Positions 10,630 to 22,916 are shown, counted from the first letter of the stretch. The stretch is 64,000 bases of DNA from Mixophyes australis (GCA_036250195.1 JAVHZZ010000006.1:188479850-188543849); one strand, 5' to 3'. The notes: generated by a model not told the origin, from the sequence alone. A program made the numbers and translations.

Positions 10630-11546
10630 GACATTTCCTGTCCCTCTTGTGTTTGGCAATTCATCACGCCGGCATAAGAGGTCTAGCAAAACGCGGCCTA
10701 GCACAATCTACGTTGCGGGTGTATCGAGCAGCGTGGCTGCAGTGGGTCCAGTTCAGCAGCACCAAGGACAAGTCTGAAGCAGGTCAGCAGGATGCGGTAA
10801 TTCAATTCATGTGGTTGAAGTATAATGAAAGCGTGTCTAAGGCTAGCATGTCATCTGCCCTGGCGGGTATTTCGTTTATGTCACGGCTGGAAGGCGCAGT
10901 AGATGTCACTAAGGGTTTTCTGATATCTAAAGCGCTTAAAGGTTGGGTGAAAGCGAGGCCGGTCACAGCAGACACGCGGCACCCGATCACTATTCAGACA
11001 TTATCACAACTGTCCTTGGCGGATGTAGCAAGGGATGAGTATGAGGTCCTGCTTTTTCGTACTGCTTTTAGCCTGGCATTTTTTGGGGCTTTCAGAGTTT
11101 CCGAGTTAGTTGGGCAAGCAAAGGCTCATGTCTCCGCAGGGTTACTTACTGAAAACGTGGTCATACGTGAGGATCATCTTAGTTGTAAAATAACCAGTTC
11201 CAAAACGGATCAGAGAGGAAAAGGTTGCTGGTTACAGATGCAGGCCCAAAAAGATAAAAATATATGTCCAGTAGAATTAACCACCCATTTTAGTCAAATT
11301 AGGCCCGTTAACCCAGTTTTTCTTGTACACAAAAATAGGGCGCAGCTAACAAGATACCAATTCAATGCGGTTCTAAAGCATGCGGTTAAGTTGCTAGGTT
11401 TAAACCCTTCTGTTTACAGCTCTCACTCTTTTAGAATTGGAGCAGCCACCTGCGCAGCTTTAGCAGGGTCATCAGTGGAAGCTATAAAATCACTTGGTAG
11501 ATAGAAATCTGCAGCCTACCAAGGTTACATTAGGCCTAATGTTTAA
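10626..11546 (+). pseudogene. DIRS tyrosine recombinase (premature stop)
   Basis: This frame begins 4 bp inside the end of the RNase H frame, at an ATG overlapping its TGA. It encodes the recombinase that inserts the circular DIRS DNA. Visible catalytic residues are R157 (in GAFRVSEL), a candidate K193 (SSKTDQ) and H267-x2-R270 (HSFRIGAA). A TAG at 11502-11504 ends the 292-codon frame. The same frame continues for 13 codons to TAA at 11544-11546, and that tail contains the two tyrosines expected at the nucleophile position. The stop therefore removes the catalytic tyrosine. Read-through is possible in principle but nothing in the sequence argues for it. Confidence 0.85.
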
Positions 11547-12240
11547 AGTGTGACCAATTGTAGTGGGAATATGTTATTATTGGCTTGTTGTTGTTTTCTC
11601 TGTGGTTTTCTGTTGTTTTTTCAATTCTCCATTTGCCTGTTTCTGATTATTGTTTGTCACTGTCAAGTACATCTAGACCTAGTCCTAAGGTACCTTTTGT
11701 TTGGTCCTCCTACTCCCTTCCTGGTTACTCAAGGCTTATCTGCTCATCGCGTTGAGCGAGGACGCGAAGGGATCTCCCGTTTTTTTTTCTCCGGTGGCCT
11801 GATTAGTGGTGTGCCTCTGGGGTTTGATCGGGTTTTACCTTCGTGTGAGTAACTTACCCTTACCCAAACCCATTTCTCCCCTTTTCCGTTTCCTTTCGCC
11901 AGCTATGCTCCATGGTCTTCTGATGGGCTGCCTTTGTCAATCCCTATGTGCACTTACAAGGCAATCGGTAACTCTTGTCCCTTCCGTGGGGAGGGGCCTC
12001 GCCCGGCTCAGTGAGGGAGTGAGTAGTGAGGTGAGTGCAGTTTACTCTGACGCCAGGTTAGGGCCGGCCAAGCAGTGGGGTTATGAGAGACGTGGGTGGA
12101 CTTAAGGCTATATTGCCATGTCCACGCTTGGTTGGGTATCGCTGGAGCTGATCAGCAGTGCTCTTTCTCCGCCACCAGGTTTAATTAGGTTATAATGAAA
12201 TACTTTAGTGCCACTTTACTCAAGTCTCTGTGTCTTTATT
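11547..12240 (+). mobile_element. Probable 3' region of the DIRS element
   Basis: GC-richer non-coding sequence follows the recombinase and contains a perfect small palindrome (gctcatcgcgttgagc, about 11741). DIRS elements carry an internal complementary region and inverted terminal repeats here. By eye I could not pair it with sequence upstream of 7250, so the boundaries stay undefined. The AT-rich host-like sequence resumes at about 12,185. Confidence 0.4.
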
Positions 12241-13169
12241 TTATGTAAGTTGCTTGTATTCAAGGTATGGTGAAGGTGATGAAGGGCATACACAGTAAAC
12301 TATTTAATCGTTATTTCAAAGATAAGTGTAATTCACTTTGTGTGGAAATGCATCTGTTTGTGTGATTTATCTATTTGATGTTTATAAAAAAAATATATAA
12401 AAACGTAACACAAATTCACATTTACTCCACTATATGAAGAGGTGATTGAGCATGAACTTAAATCTCAAACCAAGCAGCCGTTGTTGTCTTGACCAATTGC
12501 AGGCAACGTTGTAACACCTTAATTTTAAGGTTATTGTCAAACCTTTTGCCTCCTTACTAAGTTCCTTCTATTCCCTTTATGATAGGGATGGCTAATCACT
12601 GGGTCAGCCGCAAGGTAGATAGCAAATAAAGAAGTCACACAGGAAGTATATAGTGTCTCCCTTCCTCTTGTCTTTCCTGTCTAAGCAGAGAGGTAGAGCG
12701 GGGACATCCCTGTATCAAGCAGTGTCTGGTTGACTTGATACCTAGGAGCTGACAAAGTGACAAAGGTGCTATCCATGGCAAATGGATTCCCCCAAATCCT
12801 CAGTAGGTGGTAGAAGAAGACAAGACAAAGATGCAAGCATTGTGACAGTATGATGAATTAAGGAAGCACAATCACCACCCTGCCTACATTTATCTGAGAA
12901 TAACAAACAGATCCTTGATGATAACAGAGTAGGGTGCATGCAAATACATACTGCAATAGAACTGTTATACCAAAAAAAACATGCAGCCCTCCATCAAGGT
13001 AAGGTCCACATAGATTATGTTGTGCAACGTAAATTAATTAAAAATGGGGTGCAGTTTCGATTTTAAATGTCATATCTCAATATCACCAGTGATACAAATA
13101 CAAACCCATTGACAAGTTATTAATGTATTTTAAATTGTAAGATTGGAAACAGAGAGATAAAGGGGGATA
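12241..13169. other. No recognisable feature
   Basis: About 0.9 kb of AT-rich sequence without long frames or repeats that I recognise. Confidence 0.5.
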
Positions 13170-13492
13170 GGACGGTGGCTCAGTGTTTAGCACCTCTGCC
13201 TTACAGCACTGGGGTCATGTGTTCAATTCCCGACCATGGCCTTATCTGTGTGGAGTTTGTATGTTCTGCCCGTGTTTGCGTGGGTTTCCTCCGGGTGCTC
13301 TGGTTTCCTCCCACACTCCAAAAACATACTAGTAGGTTAATTGGCTGCTATCAAAATTGACCCTAGTGTGTGTGTGTGTGTGTGTTAGGGAATTTAGACT
13401 GTAAGCTCCCATGGGGCAGGGACTGATGTGAATGAGTTCTCTGTACAGCTCTGCGGAATCAGTGGCGGAATCAGTGGCAGCCCCATATAAGT
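13170..13492 (+). mobile_element. V-SINE (HE1-like), near full length
   Basis: A plus-strand copy has a tRNA-derived head: a Pol III A-box-like ggtggctcagtg at 13174 and a B-box-like gttcaattcccg at 13222. Then follow the conserved V-SINE domain (tgtggagtttgtatgttctg through cacactccaaaaacatac, 13250-13330), a TG microsatellite (13367-13386) and the 'ctgtaagctcccatggggca' block. The L2-like tail is partly scrambled, with an internal 15-bp duplication (cggaatcagtgg twice at 13454-13480). Confidence 0.9.
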
Positions 13493-13619
13493 GAAATGTT
13501 AAACAGTAAGATTAAACATATGAATCTATGATTTACAAATCTGATTGCCTGAAGGCCTCTGACACAATATCATACCAAAGGTGTTCTTCCAGTGGTCTAC
13601 TATATTAATATTGGTGATA

Positions 13620-14040
13620 TTACCATTGGTATTGGTAAGGTAAAGACGAACCTTTTGCAGGTGACACAAATATGTGCAACCGGTTAGATACACCAAACAA
13701 GGAGGCAGGGGTAAGATTGGAGGAATGGTCGAGAGTATAGCATTTATAGTTTAATGTGCAAAAATACAAAATCCTGAAGTCTGAATATTATATAAATGGC
13801 GCTACAATATCAACTAGTGAGGTCAAAAGGGCCTTGGGAACTACTGTTTTCAGAAACCTAAAAGTAAGTTAACTATGTAATGCAGCAATGGGGAAGGCTC
13901 GACTGGTGCTAGGTTCCATAGAGAGAGAAGTTAGTAGCAGAAAGAAGGAGGCGGTGATTCCCCTATATGGGCCATTGGTGAGACAACACGTGATCCCTTC
14001 TGGAGGCCATATTTCCAGAAGGACATACATATAGTGGCAT
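13620..14040 (+). mobile_element. CR1-like LINE reverse transcriptase fragment
   Basis: A conceptual plus-strand translation gives, in order, a GDT block, an LEEWS block, a KYKIL block, an NGATIS...ALGTTV block, KARLVLGSIEREV and LYGPLVRQHV. This order matches the C-terminal half of CR1-type LINE reverse transcriptases. Stops (for example near 13739 and 13869) and lost residues show it is old. It is truncated at both ends, and the tail is not recognised. Confidence 0.65.
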
Positions 14041-15319
14041 ATCTATAATGGGTGCAGAGCAGTGCAGTGCACAAGGTGGTCTGTATTGCCCACCCTACAT
14101 ACAATTATTTTTTCCTTCCAACAAGGAGCTCTGCTCCATTTATCTTGATCGCAAGGGTGCGCTGCTTTGTACCCCCCACCACCACCTCTCTTACTACAAT
14201 AGTCAGCCAGGATTAAAAAGACCATTCACAACTCTAAAGCTCTTGGGGACTGATTTATTAACCAAGGAAAATGCATATTTCCTCCAGTGTTAGGGCTTTT
14301 CCCTGCTTTACCCTATGCACCAAAGGGTTACTGCTTGCAATAACACTGCTACCGCCGGTGGTATCACCCACCAGCAGTAAGAGAAGCGTATTTGACAAGT
14401 ATCACTACAGTACTTGCTTTGTTATAGTTCTCATATAATGAGCACACAGAGTTCCTGGATGTTTTCATTTTACTTAACATCTTTAACTCCTTTCTTTCCT
14501 TGTGTGGCAGAGGTGACACCAGAGTATGACCTCCTTTTAAAGTGCCAAAAATATATATTTTTTTCAAGTAATGAACCAATAGCTTGAGTTTTTTATGCTT
14601 TTTACTGCACAAATATTCAGTAAAATTGTTTTGAAAACACTTATATGTAAAGTAAATTTTAATTATTTGTTGCCTGCCTCCCACTTCTGTATTCTCCACT
14701 GAACTGATGATAACAGCACCACTACTTCCTCACTGTCTACTAGGATTGCCCTATTTTGATTTAAAGACAAATTATTCAACAGACTGCAAACTCCCACAAT
14801 ATTAGCCACATTCGCAGAGGAATAGAAAATCACACCACTAGATTTATCAAAGCACCTAAACTTGCTCATAAGGGTATGTTCAAACACACCCCTATTAAGT
14901 TCTATCACACCCCTAGCACCTCATTATATTTGTGTTGTGCAGGAGTCTGTGGACTCCACAGAGGTGTTATTAGTCAGGGGTGACACCCATATCCTAAATC
15001 ACCTGAAATGACTCACAGAACACTTGAGAATCTTAAATTCAGTTAACATATATTACATTTAGCACATGTTAAGCATATACATAAAGTACATGTGCAAAAG
15101 AAAGCTTGTTTTTACATACTCAGGAGCCGTTCCTTTAGCATTTCCCCTCTCACAAATTTCCCATAGAGGGATGACTGGCACAGGATATACATTACATCAC
15201 AGATCATCTGTACATTGACAAAGTGATAATGATATCAGTTTAGGTAGATCTCTCCTCCATGTTGAAGTGGCCTCAGACAAACATGTATGCAATCTATAAC
15301 TCCCGAGACATTAGGTAGT
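14041..15319. other. No recognisable feature
   Basis: The sequence is unique-looking and AT-rich, with only short frames. Nothing in it matched a family I know. Confidence 0.5.
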
Positions 15320-15839
15320 CCTGGGAGCAGGGCTGGTGCAAGGCTTGCGGCACCGTAGGCAAAGATTCAGCCTGCCACCCCTCTTCCCCTATAGCCCATC
15401 ACACACTTGACTTTTGTAAAACTAAAATAATAACTTACCTCCTCCTGCCTGGCTGGCAAGGCTGCAGTCCAGGTGCACCTATGTCTGACGCAGAATGCTG
15501 TCCATGCTCCACTGCTGCACACATAGGGCAAACATAGGATTTCTAGAAGGGATTTCAAATCTTAGATTTCAGAACAAAGCAAGAAGACTTGTTGCACTAA
15601 GTTGGTCTATTTACTTACCTTATACACACTGATCACTATACTTTGGTCTCATACATCAGTATCACACATCGAGTACAAACTTACATTCTTCCCTGCTCAC
15701 AAGTTTTTATGACACATGCCACCCTGCTGACCAGTATTTCCTTACTCTATTTACTTACCACATACACACTGATCACTGTACATAGGTCAACCTGACGTTA
15801 CACACTTAATACACACTGATCACTATACATAGGTCACAT

Positions 15840-16435
15840 ACACCTGTCCACCACATTTTCTCTCACATGCCCTCATTGCCCACCACATTTTCTCTGCCAA
15901 GCTACCTTGTGCCCCACAGCTTTTTGCACACATGACTGCCTGTCCACCAGCTTTACTCTCACCAGCTGCCCCCTGCCCTCTAGTTTTTCCCTCACATGCC
16001 CATGCTTCACACCAGCTTTTCCCCCACATGCTACCCTCTGCCCTCTAGCTTGTCCCTTACATGCCCACACTGCCCGCTAGCTTTTCTTTCATATGCCCAC
16101 ACTGCCTACCAGCTTTTCTGTCCCATGCTACACTCTGCCCAATAGTTTTTCTCTCACATACCACCCTGCCTACCAGATTTTCTCATACATATCAACCCCA
16201 GTCTGTCAGCTTTTCTCACATATGCCCCTCACTGCCCGCAGGCTTTGCCAAACATGCCCCTCTGCCCACCAACTTTGCTCTCCCATACCACCCTCTTCCC
16301 TCTAGCTTGTCTCTCACATGCCCATGCTGCCCGCTAGCTTTTTTCTCACATGCCCACCAGCTTTTCTCTCACATGCTCATCCGGCCCACCCATTTTTCTG
16401 TCCCATGCTACCCTCTGCCCACCAGCTTTTGTGTT
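15840..16435. repeat. C/T-rich minisatellite within hAT element
   Basis: Degenerate tandem copies are built on 'ccaccagcttttctctcaca' and 'tgccc..ctgcc', with short units of roughly 30 and 60 bp. Long open frames on both strands here (for example 16,061-16,438) come from the repetition and are not genes. Confidence 0.8.
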
Positions 16436-16543
16436 TAAAGGCAAACTTTTAAACCTTTAAACACATTGCCGTTTTAAATTTTGCCTGTAAGGTCAATCAA
16501 TATTGTCGATTTGAAGAAAACGAACCTTAATACATTTACCCCC
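16424..16543. mobile_element. Half copy of a palindromic MITE
   Basis: It resembles the right half of the MITE at 27,109-27,292: 'gtttaaaggcaaac', 'cacattgccgttttaaat', then a terminus 'ttaatacatttacccc'. The left half is absent. It lies inside the hAT element at 15,328-17,289. Confidence 0.6.
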
Positions 16544-17297
16544 TGGTGTCTTAGGCTCAGTAGTTTCTTGTCTCAATCCTGGAATATTGGGCTCCTATTT
16601 GGGAAAAAAAGGATAGCTACAAGGAATATGAGCCCTAGCCACCCCTTCCCAACCAGCCCAGATGTTAAATGAATAGCAACACACGGACACACACTAATAC
16701 AATTCTCATAAACACTGACTCACACCCCTTCTCTCATACACACATCTTACACACTAACTCACACTCTGATACACACAAACTGACTCTCAAACACACTGAC
16801 ACACACTAATACATTTCTCATACACACCGACACACATTCTCTCTCATACACACAGTCATACACACAGACACAAACTCCCATAAACCTACCTTTTCCTGCA
16901 GTGCTGCCTCCAGCTTACTCAATGGGCAGTATGGATAGGGGGGGCGTATCTGGTTTCTGATTTGCTGACACATTCAATCAGCCAATCAGAGCACAGCAGA
17001 GACAGTGAGGAGTTCCTGCATGAGCAGGAAACTCCTCTGCACTGCCCCATAGTGAAAGGGGGTGGGCCCACCGGGGATCTTCCCGGGTCCCCGCTAGTCC
17101 AGTCGGACGCTGACCACCCTTGCTGCTCAGTCAGAGTAGCTGCCAAGTCTGCAGCTTTCTATTAAACATTTAAGGAGCCCCTTGTGCCTCTTCACCATGG
17201 AGGTGGTGGTGGAGCACCTCAGTGGCACCCACTAAAGCCCAGCATCCTAGGCAGCTGTTTGAAGCTGCCTAATGGCAGCGCCAGGCCTGCCTGGGAG

Positions 17298-18240
17298 ACT
17301 ATAGAAAGTTAATTTTAGCTCATGCCACTGTGCATCCTGATTGGGGAAGCAGATCTATGTATGTGATATCTGAGTTATGCCTACCACTTGGGAGCACACA
17401 TACCTGTAAGAGCCAGTGGCTATAATGTGGAGAGCACACATTAATTTTTGCAGTACAGACACTGCATGAATGCGTGAGGTTACAGGCTGCAAACCATCAC
17501 TCACCTACTCATAAAGATTAAGGAGGACACTGCGAGTCAACCAAAACATTTCAATAACCTCCAGATCTGAGAGGGAATCCAGGCTCAACCCCACATTAAA
17601 ACCAAGCCCTCTGTGTAGCCCAATGATACCCTGATGCAGGACCTTCTGCTCCCTAATTTCCCTCTCCTCCACAACCTTCACACTAGCAACTGCGAACAAC
17701 TCCATGTATTATATTGCCAGAAAACACAACCTTGAAAGACCATTAATAGTTCACAGGTTGTTGACCCTTTTTATAGCCATCATGCTCAAATGGGATGGGT
17801 TTGAGCAAAGTTTGCCACTCTGACGCATGTCTATTTTCTGGTGGTTTGATGTGCGATTTTGTAATTTGCACATTTATAAATCGCACTGTTTGTATACTTG
17901 ACATTTGAAGAAATCGGCATGGCGATTATAAACTTTGCGATTTCAAAACATGCTTTTTTATGTGTGGGTTCGCCTTTAATAAATCCGCCATTTTCAAAAC
18001 TGCACATAAAATTCATAAAGATGTGCAGTTTTGCAAACCTGCTTTTCTGATTTCTCCCCAAGAGTGGGATAGATTTAATACTGGCCCTGCAATTATTGTA
18101 TGGAGGTTAAAACAATACTAAAGAACAATGGAAAAGCTCTAAAACACTGGAAGAGACTTCAATAAGTGATGATTGTTGATGCATTTTGTGTTATGGGTTT
18201 AGTTTTACTTTGTGCATATACAGAAAAATGAAAAAACAAG
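17298..18240. other. No gene; short hairpin-rich stretch
   Basis: Nothing coding is seen. Around 17,850-18,060 there are several short hairpins (for example aactgcacat with atgtgcagtt at 17,998-18,034), possibly a decayed MITE. Confidence 0.4.
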
Positions 18241-18573
18241 GGGCCTGATTCATTAAGGATCTTAAATGAAGAGGATCCTTATTTCAGTCTCCTGGACAAA
18301 ACCATGTTTCAATGCAAGGGGTGCAAATGAGTGTTCTGTTTTGCACATAAGTTAAATACTGACTGTTTTTTCATGTAGCACACAAATATCAACTTTAAAT
18401 TTCAGTGTACAAATAAGCTATCACGTATTTGTGTGTTAGATGAAAAAACAGTCAGTATTTAACTTATGTGCAAAACAGAACACTCATTTGCACCCCTTGC
18501 ATTGTAACATGGTTTTGTCCAGGAGACTGAAATAAGGATCCTCTTCATATAAGATCCTTAATGAATCAGGCCC
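18241..18573. mobile_element. Foldback MITE with about 148-bp arms
   Basis: This is a near-perfect inverted repeat. The left arm begins gggcctgattcattaaggat and the right arm ends with its complement; about 148 bp per arm pair with only a handful of mismatches around a short loop (18,392-18,425). It has no coding capacity. A diverged relative lies at 63,303-63,612, which shows it is a dispersed family. Its transposase superfamily is not determined because the target duplication is unclear. Confidence 0.9.
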
Positions 18574-19075
18574 AAAAATTGTTTTCTCAACTTGCATCAC
18601 TAAGAAATATTACACAGTCTTGTCACTAGGTGGCGGCATAGCTACACATTTCTTTACTACAGGACTTGTAAAGGGCTTAGAATTAGATGTGTTATCCAGT
18701 TATCCCAGGACAATCTCCCTTTTTGCAGTAGTTTTACATCATAATGTTACTTCAGACTTCCGATACACCTAAATTATCAGGAAAATGGCAATAGCTTCTA
18801 TGTTTTATTTTACGCCTAAAATTAAGTATGTAAATATGTTACAATGCACATGTGCAATAACTGATTATTAAATGGAAAAAAACAACTTATTTAGATTGTT
18901 TTACTTTGCTGCACTCTACGACGTTTCGGGAAAATATTGATAGTTATACTACTGATTAATGACGCAGTATTTGTCTATTCCACAAGTGCTGTTATAGAAC
19001 TTTATTTTTGTTACATGAATAAGGATTTGGAGCGCCAACGTCATAATGGTTATTGAGATAAAATCTCTGCAACTG
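18574..19075. other. No recognisable feature
   Basis: AT-rich sequence with no gene or repeat that I recognise. Confidence 0.5.
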
Positions 19076-19280
19076 AATGTCTATTTCTATAGCGCCATCA
19101 TATTATGCAGCACTTTCCTGAGAATATTGAATTATTCGCATTGGAGCTTTCAATATGGGTTCTTGTTTTATTGTGGGAGTAAACTGGAGCACCCGTAGGA
19201 TACCCTCACAAAAACTGAAAGAACATACAAAATCCACACAGATAGTGCCCTGTCACAATGGAAACTCACAGCTCCTGAGC
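19076..19280 (-). mobile_element. Degraded V-SINE
   Basis: It aligns by eye to the minus-strand V-SINE at 35,687-36,026: 'ctatagcgcc', 'gcagcac', 'attggagct', then 'gtgggagtaaactggagcac' and 'acatacaaaatccacacaga'. Many substitutions show it is much older than the other copies. The tRNA-like head is lost. Confidence 0.7.
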
Positions 19281-20690
19281 TGTGATACTGTAAGAGATAA
19301 CAGTATTATTTTTGTTGTTAAGGACTTAAAAGCTAATGTTGTTTTTCCTGTACAGGTTGATATCCTAAAGTCAAATGTGTTGCCACTTAGCATATCAATG
19401 TGCCACCACTGGCGGACCAGAAGGGGGCATCAGGGCAATCGCCCCCCTAGCTGCAATCTTCATACCTTAAAATTGCAGCTGAGAGGTCTGAGCATCAGGA
19501 AGACAGTGGGAGGGGCCAGCCAATAAGAGTAGAGGAGGGGCGTGTCTATGCAAAATTCCCCCCTCTATAAAAAGGTCCACCCCTGTGTTGCACATATAAG
19601 AATTCAAGTATATAAACAATGTTTGTGTCTAGATTAACTACTGATATTTAAGCAATTGCTTTCAAGCAATGAATGAGACTGTAGAAATGTGCTGCACAGG
19701 TATTTGGGCTTATGACCTGCATACACAAGGCTATAGGACTGTGGTAGAAATGAGCTGAGCACACTCTTACAAATTTCATTGGTACAACGCAGAATGTATT
19801 GCAGGAGAGATGGTTGGTAGACATAAAGGCTTATTTGCGAACATTGCATTTAGGTACAACATTTACACTAAACTACAGTATACCTCCGAGCTGTCCCGAT
19901 TTAGTCCGGATTTGAGGGCTCTCTCCCACCATCCCGACAGCTTTGTCTTGAGGATCATGTAGTTGGGAAGTATCTACTGCTCACCGGTGCTCTGCATAGC
20001 AGTACATCAGTGAATGGGTGCCACATGCATCTGTCACTGGTGCACTTGGCAATGAATGGGTGTTAGAAGGAAAGGGGCAGCCTATTACTTCAAAAGCTCT
20101 AGGCAAACCCATAGGGTGTTGCCACACCCCTATCGTTATATGACCAAGCCCCATTGTGATGTGGTCATGCCCCGTGTCCCTATACTTGTCTCTCCAAGGT
20201 TCAAACTTCCAGTATCTATATGGTACTAGACAGATAAAAGCTAATTTGCTCATTGATTGCTGTGGTTCAGTGCAAATTTTGGACCTATATGTAATGTAAG
20301 TCAATGTACCCTATAGTGATTTTTCAATATATGTATTTGCAGGGGTGAATTGCCTGGAGGCCCAGTTGCATATCTTTTTTAACTAGCAAAAGAGCATTGG
20401 GACAGCACCCACATCTTACGGATGCTGCGGACGAGAGTGGGACAGCCCCCATTCCTGGACAAGCAGCAGTAAGCCACTGTTTACCTCGGGGGCGCAGCCT
20501 TCTCCTCTACACAGGGCATATATGTGCCCACTGACCATAAAATAAAAGCGATTACATAGCATTTGTACTTTGTCTAGCAATACGAGCATCCCACCTGGAT
20601 GTACTCCGCTACCCTGCACAGCTCCAGAGGAGAAGCAGACAGGCTAGAATACAAACTGCAAGGTAAGTAGGCCTTCAGTCAGTGACACTA
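19281..20690. other. Mostly unrecognised; probable MITE fragments
   Basis: The segment 19,398-19,585 (ccactggcggaccagaaggg to ggtccacccctgtg) has weak terminal complementarity and may be a hAT-type MITE, but its target duplication is not clear. The segment 19,882-19,975 (tacctccgagctgtcccgat to gttgggaagtat) also resembles a small MITE with complementary ends. No gene is visible. Confidence 0.35.
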
Positions 20691-20698
20691 CTTTTATC

Positions 20699-20966
20699 CA
20701 TACTTGCCGACTTTCTTCAGCTCCCTCCCGGGAGCCAGCCAGTGGAGGGGGGCGTGAGGGGGGAGGGACGGCCAAAATCGCGTCATTTTGGCCGTCACCG
20801 AGAATCGCAGCGTTTGGGATCTAATTCTGCCCACTTTACTAGGAAGTGGGGCACTTCCTAGTGAAGTGGGCAGAATTCGGGAGATTGCCACACTCGCCCG
20901 GGAGTCCGGGAGACTCTCGCAAAATGTGGGAGTCTCCTGGACATTCCGGGAGAGTTGGCAAGCATG
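20699..20966. mobile_element. hAT MITE, CATACTTGCCRACT family
   Basis: A 268-bp non-coding element is flanked by a perfect 8-bp duplication CTTTTATC (20691-20698 and 20967-20974). Termini are catacttgccgact and agttggcaagcatg. The interior contains a strong hairpin (attctgcccactt ... aagtgggcagaatt, 20,824-20,878). Relatives lie at 26,098, 39,603 and 51,140. Confidence 0.93.
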
Positions 20967-20974
20967 CTTTTATC

Positions 20975-22099
20975 AGCTCCTCTTACTCTTCAGTGTTGTA
21001 GAACTACAAAGCACAGCATGCACTGCCAGAGGGCAAGCTGGAATTTGTAGTTCCAAAATAGCTGTAGTGCCATAGTTACACTGGTATACAGCTAGCCACA
21101 TAACACACACACACACACACACACACTGTTCCACTGGCACCTACAAATGCATTCCCTCAGTGGGTGCTTCTATTACACTGCCCCTGCGGTTTTTTTTATA
21201 TCCTTCAACTTGCCCCCAATGCTGGCCACTTCACTACCTTTCTTACTGTGCTGTGATTGGCTGTCCCAGCTGGCTGCTAGTTTAGGCAGCCAGTCATAAC
21301 ACAGTATGCAAAGAGGGACTGCTGACAATTGAAGGTGAGCCTGCAGCACTAAAGCACTGGTAAATGCAGCAGGGTATTCTAAGCTGTATCTCACTTTTTG
21401 ATAACATAAATTTGAAACATGTTATTGTAGGGGGAAGGGGAAAGTAAATTATTGAGATATGACATCCCCATTTAGCTATTAAACTTTGATAGGCCCTATG
21501 TAATGCGGATTCTGGTTCTAATTACACTGGTTTCATGAGTGACAATAGATAATTCCTGTGGATTTAGTGACACCTCAGACATTCTCCATAAAATGTTAGG
21601 AGCTGTCTGTCCCATCTATATTTTATGGTTGACCATGCTCTTTGTAGGGGGGAAAATCTTGAAAGAATTAAGTTTAGGACTCGTTAAACATTTACATCTT
21701 TCTATCTCAGTTACGTCTTATTTTCTCCTTTCATGACATTCTCCACTGTATTGTTTCCACATCAATGTCTTAAACCTAACGCAGATACATCACATCACTT
21801 ATATACAATGTCCCTTCATTATTCATCTACAAGATATATATAGCTCCTGTTCTTTACAGTTCTGCAGTTTTATAATATATTTTTAATTCGCATGATTCCT
21901 CTTGCCTGTACAAGATTGGTAAGTCATGTAGATGTATCAGTAATATCTGATATCTCTCATATGGACATACATGGCCAAAGTCACAAAAAAAGTTCTCCCT
22001 AAAGAATTTTTCACCCAAAATTAATTTTATATTTAATGAGTGGAACTTTAAAAAACAAATACTAAGAAAAAAACATATATAAAACTCACCTGTGGTCTG
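20975..22099. other. No gene
   Basis: Apart from the short inverted repeat near 21,000 and an AC microsatellite (21,104-21,126), nothing is recognised. Confidence 0.5.
20985..21075. repeat. Short inverted-repeat element
   Basis: The segment 'gtagaactacaaagcacagc' pairs with 'gctggaatttgtagttcc' around a short loop. A similar palindrome (ctacaagtcccagc ... gctgggacttgtag) is at 49,723-49,760, so this is probably a small dispersed MITE family. Confidence 0.5.
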
Positions 22100-22916
22100 C
22101 CCCAGTTATTCTAGCCACCTAATCATCATCTCCCGCATCGACTATTGCAATTCCCTCCTTACTGGTCTTCCCAAACTCAGACTTGAACCCCTACAATCTA
22201 TTTTGCACATAGCGCTAGATTAATTTTCCTTGCAAACCGTTACTCCTCTGCTGAGCCACTCTGTCAGTCTCTACATTGGCTGCCTGTATTTCAACGAATC
22301 CAATATAAAATTCTTCTACTAACATACAAAGCCGTCAACAAAATTGCACCGACATACATTTCCTCACTTGTCTCAAAATATCTCCCTACTCGACACCTCC
22401 GTTCTGCACAAGATCTGCGTCTCTCTTCCACTCTCATCACATCCTCCCATTCTCGGTTACAGGACTTTTTTCAGGCTGCACCCACTTTGTGGAATTTCCT
22501 CCCTCGCACAATAAGACTTTCCGCTAGTCTTCAAACCTTCAAGTGTTCACTGAAAACCCACCTCTTCAGACAAGGTTATGATATTCCTCAACCACCATCT
22601 TAAGCTCCCTAGGTTACCCTATTACCACCCTCTACACAGCTAACACAAGACAACAACCCTCTGACTAACATTGCCACACACACAGCCCACTCAATACTTT
22701 TACCTTTGCATTCTAGCTGAACAAATATTCAATATGATGAAGCACATGCCCTTGTGTTTCAAACTCTCATTGTACCATATATTGTAAGCTTGCGAGCAGG
22801 GTTCTCTTACCTCTGTATGTATTACCCAGTATTGTCTTATTAATGTTTGTTCCCAATTGTAATGCGCTACGAAATTAACTGATGCTATATAAATCAATGA
22901 TGATGATGATAATCTA
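22100..22916 (+). mobile_element. L2-like LINE 3' end
   Basis: A 5'-truncated LINE whose translation gives the RT C-terminal blocks in order: SRIDYCNSLLTGLP (about 22,130-22,170), LQSI...ARLIF, SLHWLPV, YKAVNKIAPTY, RSAQDLRLS, then LWNFLP and LKTHLFRQGY. Small indels disturb the frame. The 3' UTR has 'tgtaagcttgcgagcagggt' and ends with 'gctatataaatcaatgatga' followed by TGA repeats. That tail closely resembles the tail of the V-SINEs here. It is a dead copy, useful for identifying the SINE partner family. Confidence 0.85.

Larger units (their letters stand above)
15328..17289. mobile_element. Non-autonomous hAT element with internal minisatellite
   Basis: The element is flanked by a perfect 8-bp target duplication, CCTGGGAG at 15320-15327 and 17290-17297, the signature length of hAT transposition. 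Termini are imperfect inverted repeats: left caggctggtgc-type (cagggctggtgc) and right ending gcgccaggcctg. It is 1,962 bp long and encodes no transposase. Inside are a C/T-rich minisatellite (15,840-16,435), a block of CACACTNATACA-like microsatellite (16,680-16,880) and half of an older palindromic MITE (16,424-16,543). Confidence 0.9.

Noticed and set aside
19155..19526. 123-codon frame as a gene
   Set aside because: It begins inside a degraded V-SINE and has no domain.
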